From assembly GCA_963731035.1 (NCBI GenBank), contig CAVSUY010000007.1, forward strand, positions 208,797 through 272,796: DNA of 64,000 nt, written 5' to 3'. This document shows, piece by piece, positions 26,236-35,186 of the stretch. The DNA comes from JAANXG01 sp963731035 (GTDB lineage: Bacteria > Pseudomonadota > Gammaproteobacteria > Arenicellales > JAANXG01). The notes beneath the pieces are model-generated. The model was not told the origin of the DNA and made no database searches. It saw only the letters and a program-made list of their open reading frames with translations. How positions within the stretch are numbered: the first letter of the stretch is position 1; each line of letters starts with the position of its first letter. A program made the position numbers and the translations under genes.

Positions 26236-26460
26236 GTGGGTCGCTCACTGGCGCACTACGTGCAGCGCGAGTTCGACAATTTCCTCAAGTGCGGGATCTT
26301 GGAGCATGGCTTCCTGCGGGACCGGTGCCAGGATTGCCACAGTGAGCGCGTCGGTGCCAACCTGGAACGCGAGGGCTTGCTGGCGCTGGATATCGACAAC
26401 ACTTACCTGCAGATCGAGGCCCCCGACGAATCCGCCATCGACGATCTGCTCAGTCATTGA
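26236..26460 (+). pseudogene. IS91-family transposase remnant, N- and C-terminal pieces fused
   Basis: The first half (HYVQREFDNFLKCGILEHGF, then RDRCQDCHSERV) is the conserved zinc-finger entry of IS91/ISCR transposases. The second (EREGLLALDIDNTYLQ, then ESAIDDLLSH) resembles the C-terminal region of the same family. The catalytic middle is deleted: about 74 residues remain of a roughly 400-residue protein. It is followed immediately by the hairpin at 26461. Confidence 0.75.
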
Positions 26461-26501
26461 AAAAGGGGACGGAGGGATTAATTGTCCCTCCGTCCCCTTT
26501 T
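26461..26501. repeat. GGGGACGGAGGGA palindrome
   Basis: AAAAGGGGACGGAGGGA at 26461-26477 is inverted at 26485-26501, a 17-bp perfect stem with a 7-base loop. Similar GGGGACAG/GGGGACGG ends occur at 18908, 43697 and 46431 and belong to another RAYT family. It may also serve as a transcription stop. Confidence 0.85.
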
Positions 26502-26517
26502 GTCCTTTCGTCGAGCT

Positions 26518-26670
26518 TTACGCTTCGGGGTCAATGATCCGGCCCCGGTGCGGCGAGCTCCCCGCGGCGTGCGCGGTGTCTTTCCGGGCTTTCTTGGCGG
26601 CTTTTTTCTCTTTCGGCGTCAATAGGGCCTTCTTTTTCTGCTCTTTGTTGCTTCTCTGCTCTCTGCCCAT
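26518..26670 (-). CDS. small Lys-rich conserved protein
   Basis: 50 residues from ATG 26670: GREQRSNKEQKKKALLTPKEKKAAKKARKDT, then a short tail to EA. This highly basic pattern (MGR-QRSNKE-KKK-LLTPKEKKAAKKAKK) recurs as a small protein of unknown function in many gammaproteobacteria. It is likely cytosolic; nucleic-acid binding is only suggested by charge. It is oriented with the operon to its right but not part of it. Confidence 0.75.
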   Translation of the reverse strand: MGREQRSNKEQKKKALLTPKEKKAAKKARKDTAHAAGSSPHRGRIIDPEA

Positions 26671-26874
26671 ATTTAGGGTCCTGGTGGTCGATAGGAAACT
26701 CTCATTTAAGCACAGTTCATTTGCCGGGTTATTGCGCCCGGTCAAGGCACTTGCACTCGTTGAACGGGCTGTCCCTGAGGGTCTCGAGTGGCAGGCGCTT
26801 GCCAAGCGGCTGCGCGGCGCCCGGGAGGACTAGGGGGAGCATCCTCGCGCCGCGATTGACGGGCCGGGTGTCGC
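26671..26874. other. intergenic gap beyond the guanidinobutyrase gene
   Basis: About 200 bases with no gene. No hairpin terminator was recognised after the guanidinobutyrase stop. Confidence 0.3.
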
Positions 26875-27825
26875 TTACTTCCTGTATTCCACGCCCGGCA
26901 TGACGCACAACATCTCGAACAGCAGGTTCGCTGCCACCAGGGCGGTGTTGCCGGAAGTATCGTAGGCCGGCGCGACCTCGACGAGGTCACCGCCGACCAG
27001 GTCCAGGCCGCGGCAGCCGCGGATGATCTCCAGGGCCTGGTGGGTAGTGAGGCCGCCGACCTCGGGCGTCCCGGTTCCGGGGGCGCAGGACGGGTCGAGG
27101 CCGTCGATGTCGAAGCTCAAGTACACCGGGCCGTCGCCGATCTGCTCGCGCACCTCTTCCATCAACGGGGCCAGGGACCGGTACCAGCATTCCTCGGCCT
27201 GGACGACCCGGAAGCCCTGGGAGCGCGGCCAGTCGAAGTCCTCGGCGGTGTAGCCGGTGCCGCGCAGGCCGATCTGCACGGCGCGGTGCGGATCGAGCAG
27301 CTCTTCCTCCACCGCGCGGCGGAAGGGCGTGCCGTGGGCGATGGGCTCGCCGAACATGGTGTCGTTGATGTCGGCGTGGGCGTCGACATGGACCAGTCCG
27401 ACCGGACCGTGGCGGCGCTTGATGGCGCGCAGAATCGGCAGGGCGATGGTGTGGTCGCCGCCCAGGGTCAGGGGCCGGCAGCCGGTGGCGAGGATCTCGT
27501 CGTAGGCGGCCTCGATGATGCGCACGCTGTCCTTGAGGTTGAAGGTGTTGATGGCGACGTCGCCGATATCGGCCACTTGCAGGCTGTCGAAGGGCGCGGC
27601 GCGGGTGGCCATGTTGTACGGCCGCAGCAGACAGGACTCGGCACGGATGGCGCGCGGACCGTAGCGGGCGCCGGGTCGGTTCGATGTGCCGATGTCGAAC
27701 GGCACGCCGACGAAGCAGGCATCTAGGCCGTCGGCGTTCTTCTGCGTGGGCAGGCGCATCATGGTGGCGGGGCCGCCGAAGCGCGGCATGTCGTTGCCGC
27801 CCAAAGGTTGGTTCAGGTCGGTCAT
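26875..27825 (-). CDS. gbuA: guanidinobutyrase (ureohydrolase)
   Basis: 316 residues. It resembles the 4-guanidinobutyrase GbuA closely by eye (NQPLGGNDMPRFGGPATMMRLP at the N terminus, then RPYNMATRAAPFD). It carries all ureohydrolase metal motifs: GGDH (122-125), DAHAD (148-152), SFDIDGLDP (D239, D241). It splits 4-guanidinobutanoate to 4-aminobutanoate and urea and needs two Mn ions. Agmatinase is the alternative, but the N-terminal block favours guanidinobutyrase. It is the last gene of the minus-strand operon and overlaps the carbon-nitrogen hydrolase by four bases (ATGA), so translation is probably coupled. Confidence 0.85.
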   Translation of the reverse strand: MTDLNQPLGGNDMPRFGGPATMMRLPTQKNADGLDACFVGVPFDIGTSNRPGARYGPRAIRAESCLLRPYNMATRAAPFDSLQVADIGDVAINTFNLKDSVRIIEAAYDEILATGCRPLTLGGDHTIALPILRAIKRRHGPVGLVHVDAHADINDTMFGEPIAHGTPFRRAVEEELLDPHRAVQIGLRGTGYTAEDFDWPRSQGFRVVQAEECWYRSLAPLMEEVREQIGDGPVYLSFDIDGLDPSCAPGTGTPEVGGLTTHQALEIIRGCRGLDLVGGDLVEVAPAYDTSGNTALVAANLLFEMLCVMPGVEYRK

Positions 27826-28637
27826 GATTTCGCTCCGTCGTGCTGCGGCGGCAGAGCGAGCGAGCGGTAGAGCTCGGGCCGCCGGTCGCTGAGATAGGGA
27901 TTGTCGCTGCGTGCCTGCTCGAAGGCGGTGGGGTCGAGGTTCGCGACCAGCAGCTCCTCGGCCTTCCTGGCGCGGGCCAGCTCGCTGCCGTCCGGCGCGA
28001 TGATACAGCTCGCGCCGCAGTATTGAATGTCACCCTCGCGGCCGCAGCGGTTGGCGTAGGCCACGAAGACCTGGTTCTCAAACGCCCGCACGGGCAGCAG
28101 CCACTGTGCGACCCGTTCGAAGGGATGCATCAGCGCGGTGGGCACGGCAACCAGCGCGGCTCCTTGCAGCGCCAGCGTACGCACGGCTTCGGGGAACTCG
28201 ACGTCGTAGCAGATCAGGATTCCGATGCGGAGGTCGCCCAGCGTTGCCAGGGTGAGTTTCTCTCCCGGCGTGAACAGGTGCTTCTCCATGGGGCCGAAGA
28301 GATGGGTCTTGCGGGCGTTTGCCAGCCGCTTGCCATCCGGGCCGATCAGCATGGCGGAGTTGTAGACGGCCTCGCCGTCGCGTTCCGGGTAGCCGGCCAG
28401 GATCGCTATATCGTTCTCCCGTGCAGCGGCCGCCAACGTCTCGGCGGTCGGCCCGTCGGCGGGCTCCGCCAGGTCGAACATGCGCTCGCCGACGTTGTAG
28501 CCGCTCGCGAACAGCTCGGGAAACATCACCAGGTTGCAGCCCTGCGCCGCGCTCTCCCGTGCGACGCGGGTCATGATCTCCCGGTTGTCCTCCGGGCTGC
28601 GCGACACGCCGGGTCCCTGGTAGACGGCGAGCCTCAT
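27822..28637 (-). CDS. carbon-nitrogen hydrolase (nitrilase superfamily), probable guanidinobutyramide amidase
   Basis: 271 residues. The catalytic Glu-Lys-Cys triad can be read: E41 (MFPELFASGYNVGE), K110 (RKTHLFGPMEK), C143 (LICYDVEFPE). The fold is an alpha-beta-beta-alpha sandwich of the amidase branch. In the arginine oxygenase route, 4-guanidinobutyramide is cut to guanidinobutanoate, the substrate of the neighbouring guanidinobutyrase; that step fits this context but the substrate is inferred. It overlaps its neighbours by four bases on both sides, consistent with an operon. Alternatives are other short-chain amidases. Confidence 0.83.
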   Translation of the reverse strand: MRLAVYQGPGVSRSPEDNREIMTRVARESAAQGCNLVMFPELFASGYNVGERMFDLAEPADGPTAETLAAAARENDIAILAGYPERDGEAVYNSAMLIGPDGKRLANARKTHLFGPMEKHLFTPGEKLTLATLGDLRIGILICYDVEFPEAVRTLALQGAALVAVPTALMHPFERVAQWLLPVRAFENQVFVAYANRCGREGDIQYCGASCIIAPDGSELARARKAEELLVANLDPTAFEQARSDNPYLSDRRPELYRSLALPPQHDGAKS

Positions 28638-29837
28638 CGTGCCGCGGCCGCGCGCTCTTCCTGGCTGGCCAGCAGCCGGGCGGCAAGCTCGGGCATACGC
28701 CCGGCATCAAGGTTGGCGAAGGCCACGCGCAGGCTGTCTTCCTGATCGGGCCCGAACATCGGTCCCGGCAGACAGATCACGCCATGCTCGCGCGCCAGGC
28801 GCCGGGCGACGGCGGCTGCGTTCTCGCCCGCGAAGGGATGCCGCAGGTAGGCGAAGTAGGCGCCCGAGCTCACCAGCTCGTAGCGCAATGCTTCATCCGC
28901 GAAGGTCTCGCGCAGCGCGGCCAGGCGCTCGGCCATCATTGTTCGCTTGTCCTCCCGCCAGGCGTCGAGATGCTCTAAGCCGAACAGGGCGGCGACCTGG
29001 CCGGGATGCGGCGCGCAGATGGCGACGCAGTCGGCCACCTTTTCGACCGACTCGAGGAACGCCGGCGAGCCGATGATGGAGCCGACCCGGTGGCCGGTCA
29101 GGCTGTAGGCCTTGGAGAAGCTGTAGAGCTGGATCAGGTTCTCCTGCCAGTCGGGGTCGCGGAACAATTCGTGCGGTGTGTGCTCCGCCGGCAGGAAGTC
29201 CTTGTAGGTCTCGTCGATGACCAGCGCGATGCGCCTGGCGCGGGCGAGCTCGCGGAAGCGCGCGATCACCTCGGGCGGATAGACCGCACCGGTCGGGTTG
29301 TTGGGGGTCACCAGCACGATGGCCCGGGTGCGCGGGCCGATGAGCGCGGCCGCTTCCTCGGGATCCGGCACCTGCCCGGTGCTCGCGCGGCAGGGCAGGT
29401 AGATCGCGTCGCACGCCCTGCATGTCCAGCCACATCTTGTGGTTGAAGTAGTAGGGCACCGGCAGGATGACGTCGTCGCCGGGTCCGGCCAGCGCCGCCA
29501 CTGCCAGGCAGAACGCCTGGTTGCAGCCCGCTGTGATCGCCACCTGCCCGGAGGAGATACACCCGCCGTAGACGCCGCTCATGTGTTCGGCCAGCGCCTC
29601 GCGCAGCTCGGGAATCCCCAGGATCTGCGTATACAGATGTATGTCGCTGCCTTGCAGCGCCTCGGCCAGATGGCGGCGCAGCTCCGGCGCCGGCGGGTAG
29701 GTGGGCGCCGCCTGCGCAGTGTCGAGTATCGTCCCCGTGGCCTCAGCCGCCCACTGGCGGGCCTCGGCGATAGGCGGCGCCTCGACCGCCTGCACCAATG
29801 GGTTGAGAAAGTAACCCGCCTGCTTTCTAGTCTGCAT
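28634..29837 (-). pseudogene. class I/II aminotransferase, frameshifted near 29413
   Basis: The first frame (from ATG 29837, SD not obvious) covers ARQWAAEATGTILDTAQAAPTYPP, ITAGCNQAFCLAVAAL, DDVILPVPYYFNHKMWLDMQG. After one extra base near 29413 the second frame continues GQVPDPEEAAALIGPRTRAIVLVTPNNPTGAVYPPE, then LVIDETYKDFLPA and SFSKAYSLTGHRVGS, with the PLP lysine in FSKAYSLTG. Together they form a full 400-residue fold-type I aminotransferase. In this operon an arginine or guanidino-acid aminotransferase is plausible. If the indel is real, the protein stops early and the operon lacks this step; a sequencing error cannot be excluded. Confidence 0.8.
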
Positions 29838-30172
29838 TGATCACCAGCTTGATCGTCGACGTGCGACGGGAGATCGGAATGTCAGACAATAATATACTCT
29901 GTGCCCACTGCTGTCCCTGTTTCGTATGATCCCTCATCCTGTCCTTCTCCCTCACGTAGAAAGGACCCCCTGGTTGGCGTGTATATGTTTTGACGGCATG
30001 CTTCGCCTCGAACAACGCCGGTTGGCAACCACTTGCAGCGTTTCGAGGGAGCGCTTGTGGGACAGCAATGACTCTGTACCCGATGATGGTGGATCGTCGG
30101 ACTGAAATCCGACCCAAAATCTCCGTTGTCCGGATCTCGTTCCCGGTCATCTCCGGAAGGCGACGCGGGCTA
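29838..30172. other. gap inside the guanidino operon with a dispersed repeat
   Basis: 335 bases between the second permease and the aminotransferase. No gene is seen. A dispersed repeat lies at 29997-30066. The size and debris suggest that the operon was interrupted here. Confidence 0.5.
29997..30066. repeat. dispersed repeat (GCTGTCCCACAAGCG-TCCCTCGAAACGCT type)
   Basis: On the minus strand it reads GCTGTCCCACAAGCGCTCCC, TCGAAACGCTGCAAG, GGTTGCCAACCGGCG. A close copy is at 46453-46503. Both encode the same chance peptide pattern (PRNA-SGCQP), which only reflects shared DNA. Likely the inner end of the GGGGACAG-type transposase family. Confidence 0.7.
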
Positions 30173-30970
30173 CTACTGCTCCGGCGACCAGCGCCCGAGC
30201 AGCCGGGGCAGGTTGCCGAAGCGGCCCACCAGCCCGAAGATCGTCAGTGCCACGGCCATGAACAGCACGGCCACCGACGCCATGACCGGGGTATAGCCGT
30301 AGCGCAGGCTGTTGAAGATCTTGATCGGCAGGGTTTCCACCGTAAAGCCGGCGACCATGTAGGCGATGATGTACTCGTTGAGACTGAGTACAAAAGCGAA
30401 GGCATAGCCGGAGACAATGTAGGGACGGATCAAGGGCAGGATGACGGTCGTGAACACCTGCCGCTCGTTCGCGCCCATGGTCTGTGCGGCCTCCATCATC
30501 GCCCGGTCGGTGGACTCCAGCCCCAGGGAGATGGTCATCAATGGCAGGGTCACCAGGAAGATGCCGTGGGCGACGATGTCGTTCTCGATCCGCCCGTAGT
30601 GGCCGAGCGTGGCCCAGAAGATCATGAAGCCCAGCGCCGTGATCACCGGCGGCAGCATGAACGGCGCGATGCCGAGGCCGTAGAGTACCCTGGCGTAGGA
30701 CAGGCCATAGCGCCACAGTGCGTAGGCCAGCGGCAGGGCGACGGAGACCGAGATCACCCCGGCGCAGGCGGCGATCACCACGCTGTTCTGTATCGGGTGC
30801 AGCCACGCCTCCTGCGTCAGCATCTCGCCGTACCAGCGCAGGGAAAGGCCTTGCGGCGGAAAGAACAGCAGCTTCTTGGCGTTGAGCGACACCCCCACCA
30901 TGATCACCAGCGGCGCGCACAGGAACAGCGCCACGACCCCGAGGAAAGCGTTGCGCAGAACCCTGCTCAT
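30173..30970 (-). CDS. ABC transporter permease (PotC-like)
   Basis: 265 residues with six predicted membrane helices: LGVVALFLCAPLVIMVGVSL at the start, then several between residues 70 and 255. The EAA loop, which contacts the ATPase, is near EAAQTMGANERQVFTTVILPLIRP (E-A-A-...-G-...-I-...-P). It is the PotC/PotI type of polyamine or related importer. ATG 30970 overlaps the stop of the upstream permease by four bases. It belongs to the operon with the binding protein at 32950-34047; the substrate is probably a guanidino or amine compound given the downstream enzymes. Confidence 0.88.
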   Translation of the reverse strand: MSRVLRNAFLGVVALFLCAPLVIMVGVSLNAKKLLFFPPQGLSLRWYGEMLTQEAWLHPIQNSVVIAACAGVISVSVALPLAYALWRYGLSYARVLYGLGIAPFMLPPVITALGFMIFWATLGHYGRIENDIVAHGIFLVTLPLMTISLGLESTDRAMMEAAQTMGANERQVFTTVILPLIRPYIVSGYAFAFVLSLNEYIIAYMVAGFTVETLPIKIFNSLRYGYTPVMASVAVLFMAVALTIFGLVGRFGNLPRLLGRWSPEQ

Positions 30971-31836
30971 GATGCCGGCACCCGCCGGCGGCCGACGACG
31001 AAGGTCAGCGCGATCAGGGCCAGGCTGGTCAACAACAGAAACACCGCCAGGGCCGCCGCGAAGGGCACGTTCGACTGGTAGATCGCCTGGTCGGTGATCA
31101 GCACCGACAGGGTCCAGTGTTCGGGCCGTCCCAGGATTTGCGGGATCAGGTAGACCCCCAGCGAGAACACGAACACCAGGATCAGCGCGCCGAGGATGGC
31201 CGTGCGCAGAACGGGCACCACCACGGTGAAGAAGGCGCGCACCGGCGAGGCGCCGAGAGTGCGGGCTGCCTCGGTGAGCTCGCGGTCCAGGCGCGAGACG
31301 GGCGGATACAGCATGAGCACCGTGTACGGCAAAGTGAGGTAGCAGAAGCCGAACATGACGGCGACGAAGCCGGGCGACCACGATTCCGGCTTGTCCATGA
31401 GCCCGAGCCAGACCAGCACGTTGGAGACCCCCGCGGTGCGCGACAGCAGCAGTGACCAGGAAAAAGCGATGATGACCTCGGACAGCGACAGCACGCTGAG
31501 CAGGAATACCAGCCACAGAGTCTGGGCGCGGCGGGTGAGGCGCGTGAGCAGGTAGGTGAACGGGAACCCGATGCTGACGCTGACGACGGCCACGAGGACC
31601 GCGAGATAGAGCGAGAAGAGGAGGTGATCGACGAACAGTGGGGAGAAGAAGCGGGCGTAGTTGGCGAGCTCGAAGCCCGGCTCGTAGAAGGCGCTCTGGA
31701 CGCGGTGGAAAAAGCTCACCGCCACCATGATCGAGAATGGGACTACAAAGAAGACCAGCAGCATGAGGCCCGGATAGACCAGCAGCCAGTGCCGGCCTTT
31801 CGGCTGATGCACGGCGCCGCTGCCCGATTTCGTCAT
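30967..31836 (-). CDS. ABC transporter permease (PotB-like)
   Basis: 289 residues. Membrane helices include WLLVYPGLMLLVFFVVPFSIMVAVSF at the start and five more. The EAA loop is ELTEAARTLGASPVRAFFTVVVP. It is the first of the paired permeases of the PotBC type. Its start overlaps the ATPase stop by four bases (31833-31836), and its stop overlaps the second permease start in the same way, showing tight translational coupling. The genes order ATPase, PotB-like, PotC-like is standard for this importer class. Confidence 0.88.
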   Translation of the reverse strand: MTKSGSGAVHQPKGRHWLLVYPGLMLLVFFVVPFSIMVAVSFFHRVQSAFYEPGFELANYARFFSPLFVDHLLFSLYLAVLVAVVSVSIGFPFTYLLTRLTRRAQTLWLVFLLSVLSLSEVIIAFSWSLLLSRTAGVSNVLVWLGLMDKPESWSPGFVAVMFGFCYLTLPYTVLMLYPPVSRLDRELTEAARTLGASPVRAFFTVVVPVLRTAILGALILVFVFSLGVYLIPQILGRPEHWTLSVLITDQAIYQSNVPFAAALAVFLLLTSLALIALTFVVGRRRVPAS

Positions 31837-32888
31837 CGGGCCAGCACCACGCAGGCCTCCGCCGGCAACTCCACCGTGACCCGGTCCCCACGTTCGAGGT
31901 CGGGCCGATCACGCGGAGTCATATGGCTCATGATGCGGATGCCGGCGCAGTCGACATACAGCTCCACGCTCTGGCCGACATCGCGCACGAACTCGATCTC
32001 GCCGGCGATGCAGTTCTCACCGGGCTGCTCGCCGGGGTAGAGATGAACGTCCTCCGGCCGCACCGAGAGGGTCACCGCCGCGCCGCGGGACAGGCCGTCG
32101 GGCATGGCAGCCGCACGCAGGCTGTGGTCCCGGATCGTCAGGTGTGTGCCATCGACCACTTCGGCATCCAGGAGATTGCTGGTGCCGATAAACTCGGCGA
32201 CGAAAGCGTTGGCTGGGCGCCGGTAGATCTCGAGCGGCGAGCCGAGCTGCTCGATGCGCCCATCGTTCATCACCGCCACCAGGTCGGACATGGTCATCGC
32301 CTCGCGCTGATCGTGGGTGACGAGGATGGTGGTGACGTTTACCCGTTGCTGCAGGAGGCGCAGCTCGATCTGCATCTCCTCGCGCAGCTTGGCGTCCAGC
32401 GCCGACAGCGGCTCGTCCAGCAGGAACAGCCTCGGTTCGATGGCCAGCGCCCGGGCGATGGCCACGCGCTGACGCTGGCCGCCGGAGAGCTGGCTGACGT
32501 GTCGGGCTCCCATGCCGGACAGGCGGACAAGCTCCAGCAGCTCGTCCGCTTTGGCGCGCCGCTGCGCCTTGCCGAGGCCCCGCAGGCGCAGGCTGTAGGT
32601 GACGTTCTCAGCGACGTCCAGATGCGGGAACAGCGCCAGCGACTGGAACACCATGCCGAGATTCCGGCGGTGGGCCGGCAATTCCGTGATGTCCTCGCCG
32701 CCGAGACGGACGCGCCCCGCGCTCGGCTGCTCCAGTCCGGCGATCACCCGCAGCAGCGTGGTCTTGCCGCAGCCGGAAGGGCCGAGGAAACACACGAGCT
32801 GACCCTTGGGAATTTCCAGGTCGACGTCGTCGACGGCGGTCACCGAGCCGAAGTGCTTGGTGACCCCTTCGAGGGACAGAGCTAGCAT
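31833..32888 (-). CDS. ABC transporter ATPase (PotA-like)
   Basis: 351 residues. Walker A GPSGCGKTT, Q-loop MVFQSLALFPHLDV, signature QLSGGQRQRVAIARALAI, Walker B LFLLDEPLSALDAK, H-loop VTHDQ. The last third is a TOBE substrate-regulation domain (LSVRPEDVHLYPGEQ). It energises the two membrane subunits downstream for uptake of a polyamine-like or guanidino substrate. ATG 32888 comes 61 bases after the binding-protein stop. Length and layout match PotA of spermidine transporters, but context suggests a different amine. Confidence 0.9.
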   Translation of the reverse strand: MLALSLEGVTKHFGSVTAVDDVDLEIPKGQLVCFLGPSGCGKTTLLRVIAGLEQPSAGRVRLGGEDITELPAHRRNLGMVFQSLALFPHLDVAENVTYSLRLRGLGKAQRRAKADELLELVRLSGMGARHVSQLSGGQRQRVAIARALAIEPRLFLLDEPLSALDAKLREEMQIELRLLQQRVNVTTILVTHDQREAMTMSDLVAVMNDGRIEQLGSPLEIYRRPANAFVAEFIGTSNLLDAEVVDGTHLTIRDHSLRAAAMPDGLSRGAAVTLSVRPEDVHLYPGEQPGENCIAGEIEFVRDVGQSVELYVDCAGIRIMSHMTPRDRPDLERGDRVTVELPAEACVVLAR

Positions 32889-32949
32889 GGATGGAACGGG
32901 GGTGCGACAGGCCGGGCCGGCGGAGCGGCGCCCCGCCGGCCGCGAGCGG

Positions 32950-34047
32950 TCAGGCGCCGGTGATCATCGATGTCCAGTGATCCGAGACCCAGTCACCCCG
33001 TTCGAGGTACATGTTGTACTCGGGAATGATGGGCTCGATGTCGCTGGACACCGCGGCGAACTCCTTGTCCGTGAGGTCGAGGTACTCACGCTTGACGGTC
33101 GGCGAGGTACCGACGTTGCGCGACAGCTTGGCCTGGACGTCCGGGCGGCACATGTAGTTGATGAACACATGTGCCTCCTCCAGCTTATCGGACGCCTTGG
33201 ACACCGACCACGAGCCCGAATCCAGCACGCCGCCTTCCTTGGGGAAGGTGGAGCGCACCGGGAAGCCGTCGGAGGCGGCCAGGCCGGTGACGTCGTGATA
33301 GTACTGCCCCATCGGTATCTCACCGCTTTGCAGGGCCTGCTGGAACTGGCCTTCGTCGCGGTACCACAGCTTGACGTTGGGCTTCACCTCACTGAGCTTG
33401 TTTAGTACTTTGAGGATGCCGTCCTCGGTGCCGAGGATCTCCTTACCACCGAAATGCGTCGTCGCCGTGATCTCCAGCAGGAAGGAGTTGGTGGCGAGCG
33501 CCAGAAGGCCCAGCCGGTCCTTGTTGGCGGGATCCCAGAACGCCGCCCAGCTGGTGGGCGCTTCGGGGTAGACGTCGGTGTTCGTCACCAGGGTGATGTA
33601 CCAGGACACCGCCCCGATGCCCGCGATGCCGCCGTCCTTGTACTTCTGGACGAAGTGCGGAATCAGGTACTTCTTGTTGGGGATCTTGTCGCCATCCAGC
33701 GACGCCCAGAGCCCAGCGTTCTCGCCCTTCTGGCGCGGCACCTGCGCCATCATGGAGACGTCTGCCGGTGCCTGGCCGGCGCGCGCGGCGTTCTGGATCT
33801 GGACCAGCCAGGCCTCACCGGTGGGTTCGGCGACGGACTCGACCTCGATCCCCGTCTCCTTGGTGAAATCAGGAAAGATGTGCTTGTCGAACGAATCCTT
33901 GAAGTAGCCGCCGTAAGCGCCGACTTTCAGGCTCGACGCGGCGCGCGAGCGCCGCGGCAGGATGCCGGCCGCGGCACCCGCCGCGATGGCGCCGGTCCCG
34001 GCCAGGAAGCGGCGGCGGGAGATGCCGCTGAGTTGCTTTTTGTTCAT
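32950..34047 (-). CDS. periplasmic binding protein of the ABC importer (PotD-like), Tat leader
   Basis: 365 residues. ATG 34047 is preferred over upstream ATGs since a GGGGGCA site lies before it and the twin-arginine leader ISRRRFLAGTGAIAAGAAAGIL starts a few residues later. The mature protein has the two-lobe solute-binding fold of the PotD/PotF group (KVGAYGGYFKDSFDKHIFPDFTKETGIEVESV). Its export through Tat suggests folding before secretion. It is the first gene of the operon, as usual for high-level expression of the binding protein. The ligand is not certain; the enzymes downstream point to an arginine-derived guanidino acid or amide. Confidence 0.87.
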   Translation of the reverse strand: MNKKQLSGISRRRFLAGTGAIAAGAAAGILPRRSRAASSLKVGAYGGYFKDSFDKHIFPDFTKETGIEVESVAEPTGEAWLVQIQNAARAGQAPADVSMMAQVPRQKGENAGLWASLDGDKIPNKKYLIPHFVQKYKDGGIAGIGAVSWYITLVTNTDVYPEAPTSWAAFWDPANKDRLGLLALATNSFLLEITATTHFGGKEILGTEDGILKVLNKLSEVKPNVKLWYRDEGQFQQALQSGEIPMGQYYHDVTGLAASDGFPVRSTFPKEGGVLDSGSWSVSKASDKLEEAHVFINYMCRPDVQAKLSRNVGTSPTVKREYLDLTDKEFAAVSSDIEPIIPEYNMYLERGDWVSDHWTSMITGA

Positions 34048-34306
34048 GGCGATGTGCCCCCATGGGTGGGGTTGATGTTGAAGTGCCGCCACGATGCTAC
34101 AGGATTGCCACCCGGTCCGCAAGATGTCTGCCTCTCACGCTGCGAAAAGGCGCCCCAACGCGGAAAACCGGGAAAGCCGGGACGGGAAAACCGGGTCAGA
34201 GAACATTTGTTCCTAATATTCTCTCCGGGTAAGATTCCTGCAGTCTGAATCAGATATCCTTTGTTGTGCTCAGGCGTGAGCACTGCCATTCACAAGGAGG
34301 TGAGCC
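34048..34306. other. upstream region of the importer operon and RAYT left end
   Basis: The promoter of the importer operon must lie between 34048 and about 34180, but no confident -35/-10 pair was identified. The rest (34184-34306) is the left end and leader of the RAYT element. Confidence 0.4.
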
Positions 34307-35059
34307 ATGCCCCGAAGACCCCGCTTCGCGCTGCCGGGAATCCCCCAGCACGTTATCCAGCGCGGCAACAATCGCGAGCCGTGCTTTGTTGCCGAGCAAG
34401 ACTACCGGCGTTATCTGGATGACCTGGAGGCGGTCGCCCGCAAGCACCGCTGCCGAATACACGCCTATGTGCTGATGACCAATCATGTGCACATGCTGGT
34501 GACGCCGACCAGGGAATACGGCATCGGCCAGATGATGCAGGCACTGGGACGGCGGTATGTGTACTACTTCAACAAGACCTATCACCGTACCGGCACGTTA
34601 TGGGAAGGCCGCTACAAAGCCAGCCTCGTCGACTCCGACGCCTACCTGCTGAGGTGTATGCGCTATATCGAATTGAATCCGGTCCGGGCCCATATGGTGG
34701 ACCACCCCGGAAGCTACAAATGGTCCAGCTATGCCGCCAACGCCCGAGGTCGGCCCGATCCGCTGCCCGAGCCCCATCCCCTGTACACGGCTCTGGGAGA
34801 GACCATTGCTGAGCGACAGCATGCCTACCGCGAATTGTTCCGCCACCAGTTCGAAGACGATGTTTTGCACGAGATTCGTGAGGCCTTGAATCACGAATTA
34901 GTCGTGGGACGTTCTTACTTCAAGGACGGGATAGAAGCCATAACGAAGCGGCAGACCCGCTTGGGTAAGCCGGGTCGCCCACGGGTCGAGGAGGACCTCG
35001 GTGTGTATCGCCTCGCACATCAAGAATATTAGAGAAAAATGCTCTCTGACCCGGTTTTT
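34184..35059 (+). mobile_element. complete RAYT element
   Basis: 876 bases. The left end AAAACCGGGTCAGAGAACAT (then TTCCTAATATTCT) and the right end read backwards (AAAAACCGGGTCAGAGAGCA, then CTAATATTCT) form imperfect inverted repeats of about 35 bases. The 120-base leader ends CAAGGAGGTGAGCC before the gene. The right repeat overlaps the last codons of the transposase. There is no clear target-site duplication, as expected of Y1-type elements. All other ends in the window match this one. Confidence 0.85.
34307..35032 (+). CDS. REP-associated tyrosine transposase (RAYT), intact
   Basis: 241 residues from ATG 34307 (CAAGGAGGTGAGCC). The Y1_Tnp fold shows ALPGIPQHVIQRGNNRE, then IHAYVLMTNHVHMLVTPT with the metal-binding HxH (NHVHM), and the helix MMQALGRRYVYYFNKTYHRTGTLWEGRYKAS, which carries the likely nucleophile tyrosine and the conserved W-E/Q-G-R/S segment. 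The C-terminal extension (EALNHELVVGRSYF, IEAITKRQTRLGKPGRPR) is typical of this RAYT group. It is the only full copy seen in the window and could mobilise the scattered ends. Confidence 0.92.
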   Translation: MPRRPRFALPGIPQHVIQRGNNREPCFVAEQDYRRYLDDLEAVARKHRCRIHAYVLMTNHVHMLVTPTREYGIGQMMQALGRRYVYYFNKTYHRTGTLWEGRYKASLVDSDAYLLRCMRYIELNPVRAHMVDHPGSYKWSSYAANARGRPDPLPEPHPLYTALGETIAERQHAYRELFRHQFEDDVLHEIREALNHELVVGRSYFKDGIEAITKRQTRLGKPGRPRVEEDLGVYRLAHQEY

Positions 35060-35186
35060 ATGCTCTCGGACCCGGTTATTTATGTTAAATCAAGGGCGTG
35101 ATCGGCGATTACGAAAAGCCGGAAGATCCGCAGGCGTCGTCAGCAGGCGGATAAGCCGAATAACTGAGGAGACAAGGACCGAGGCA

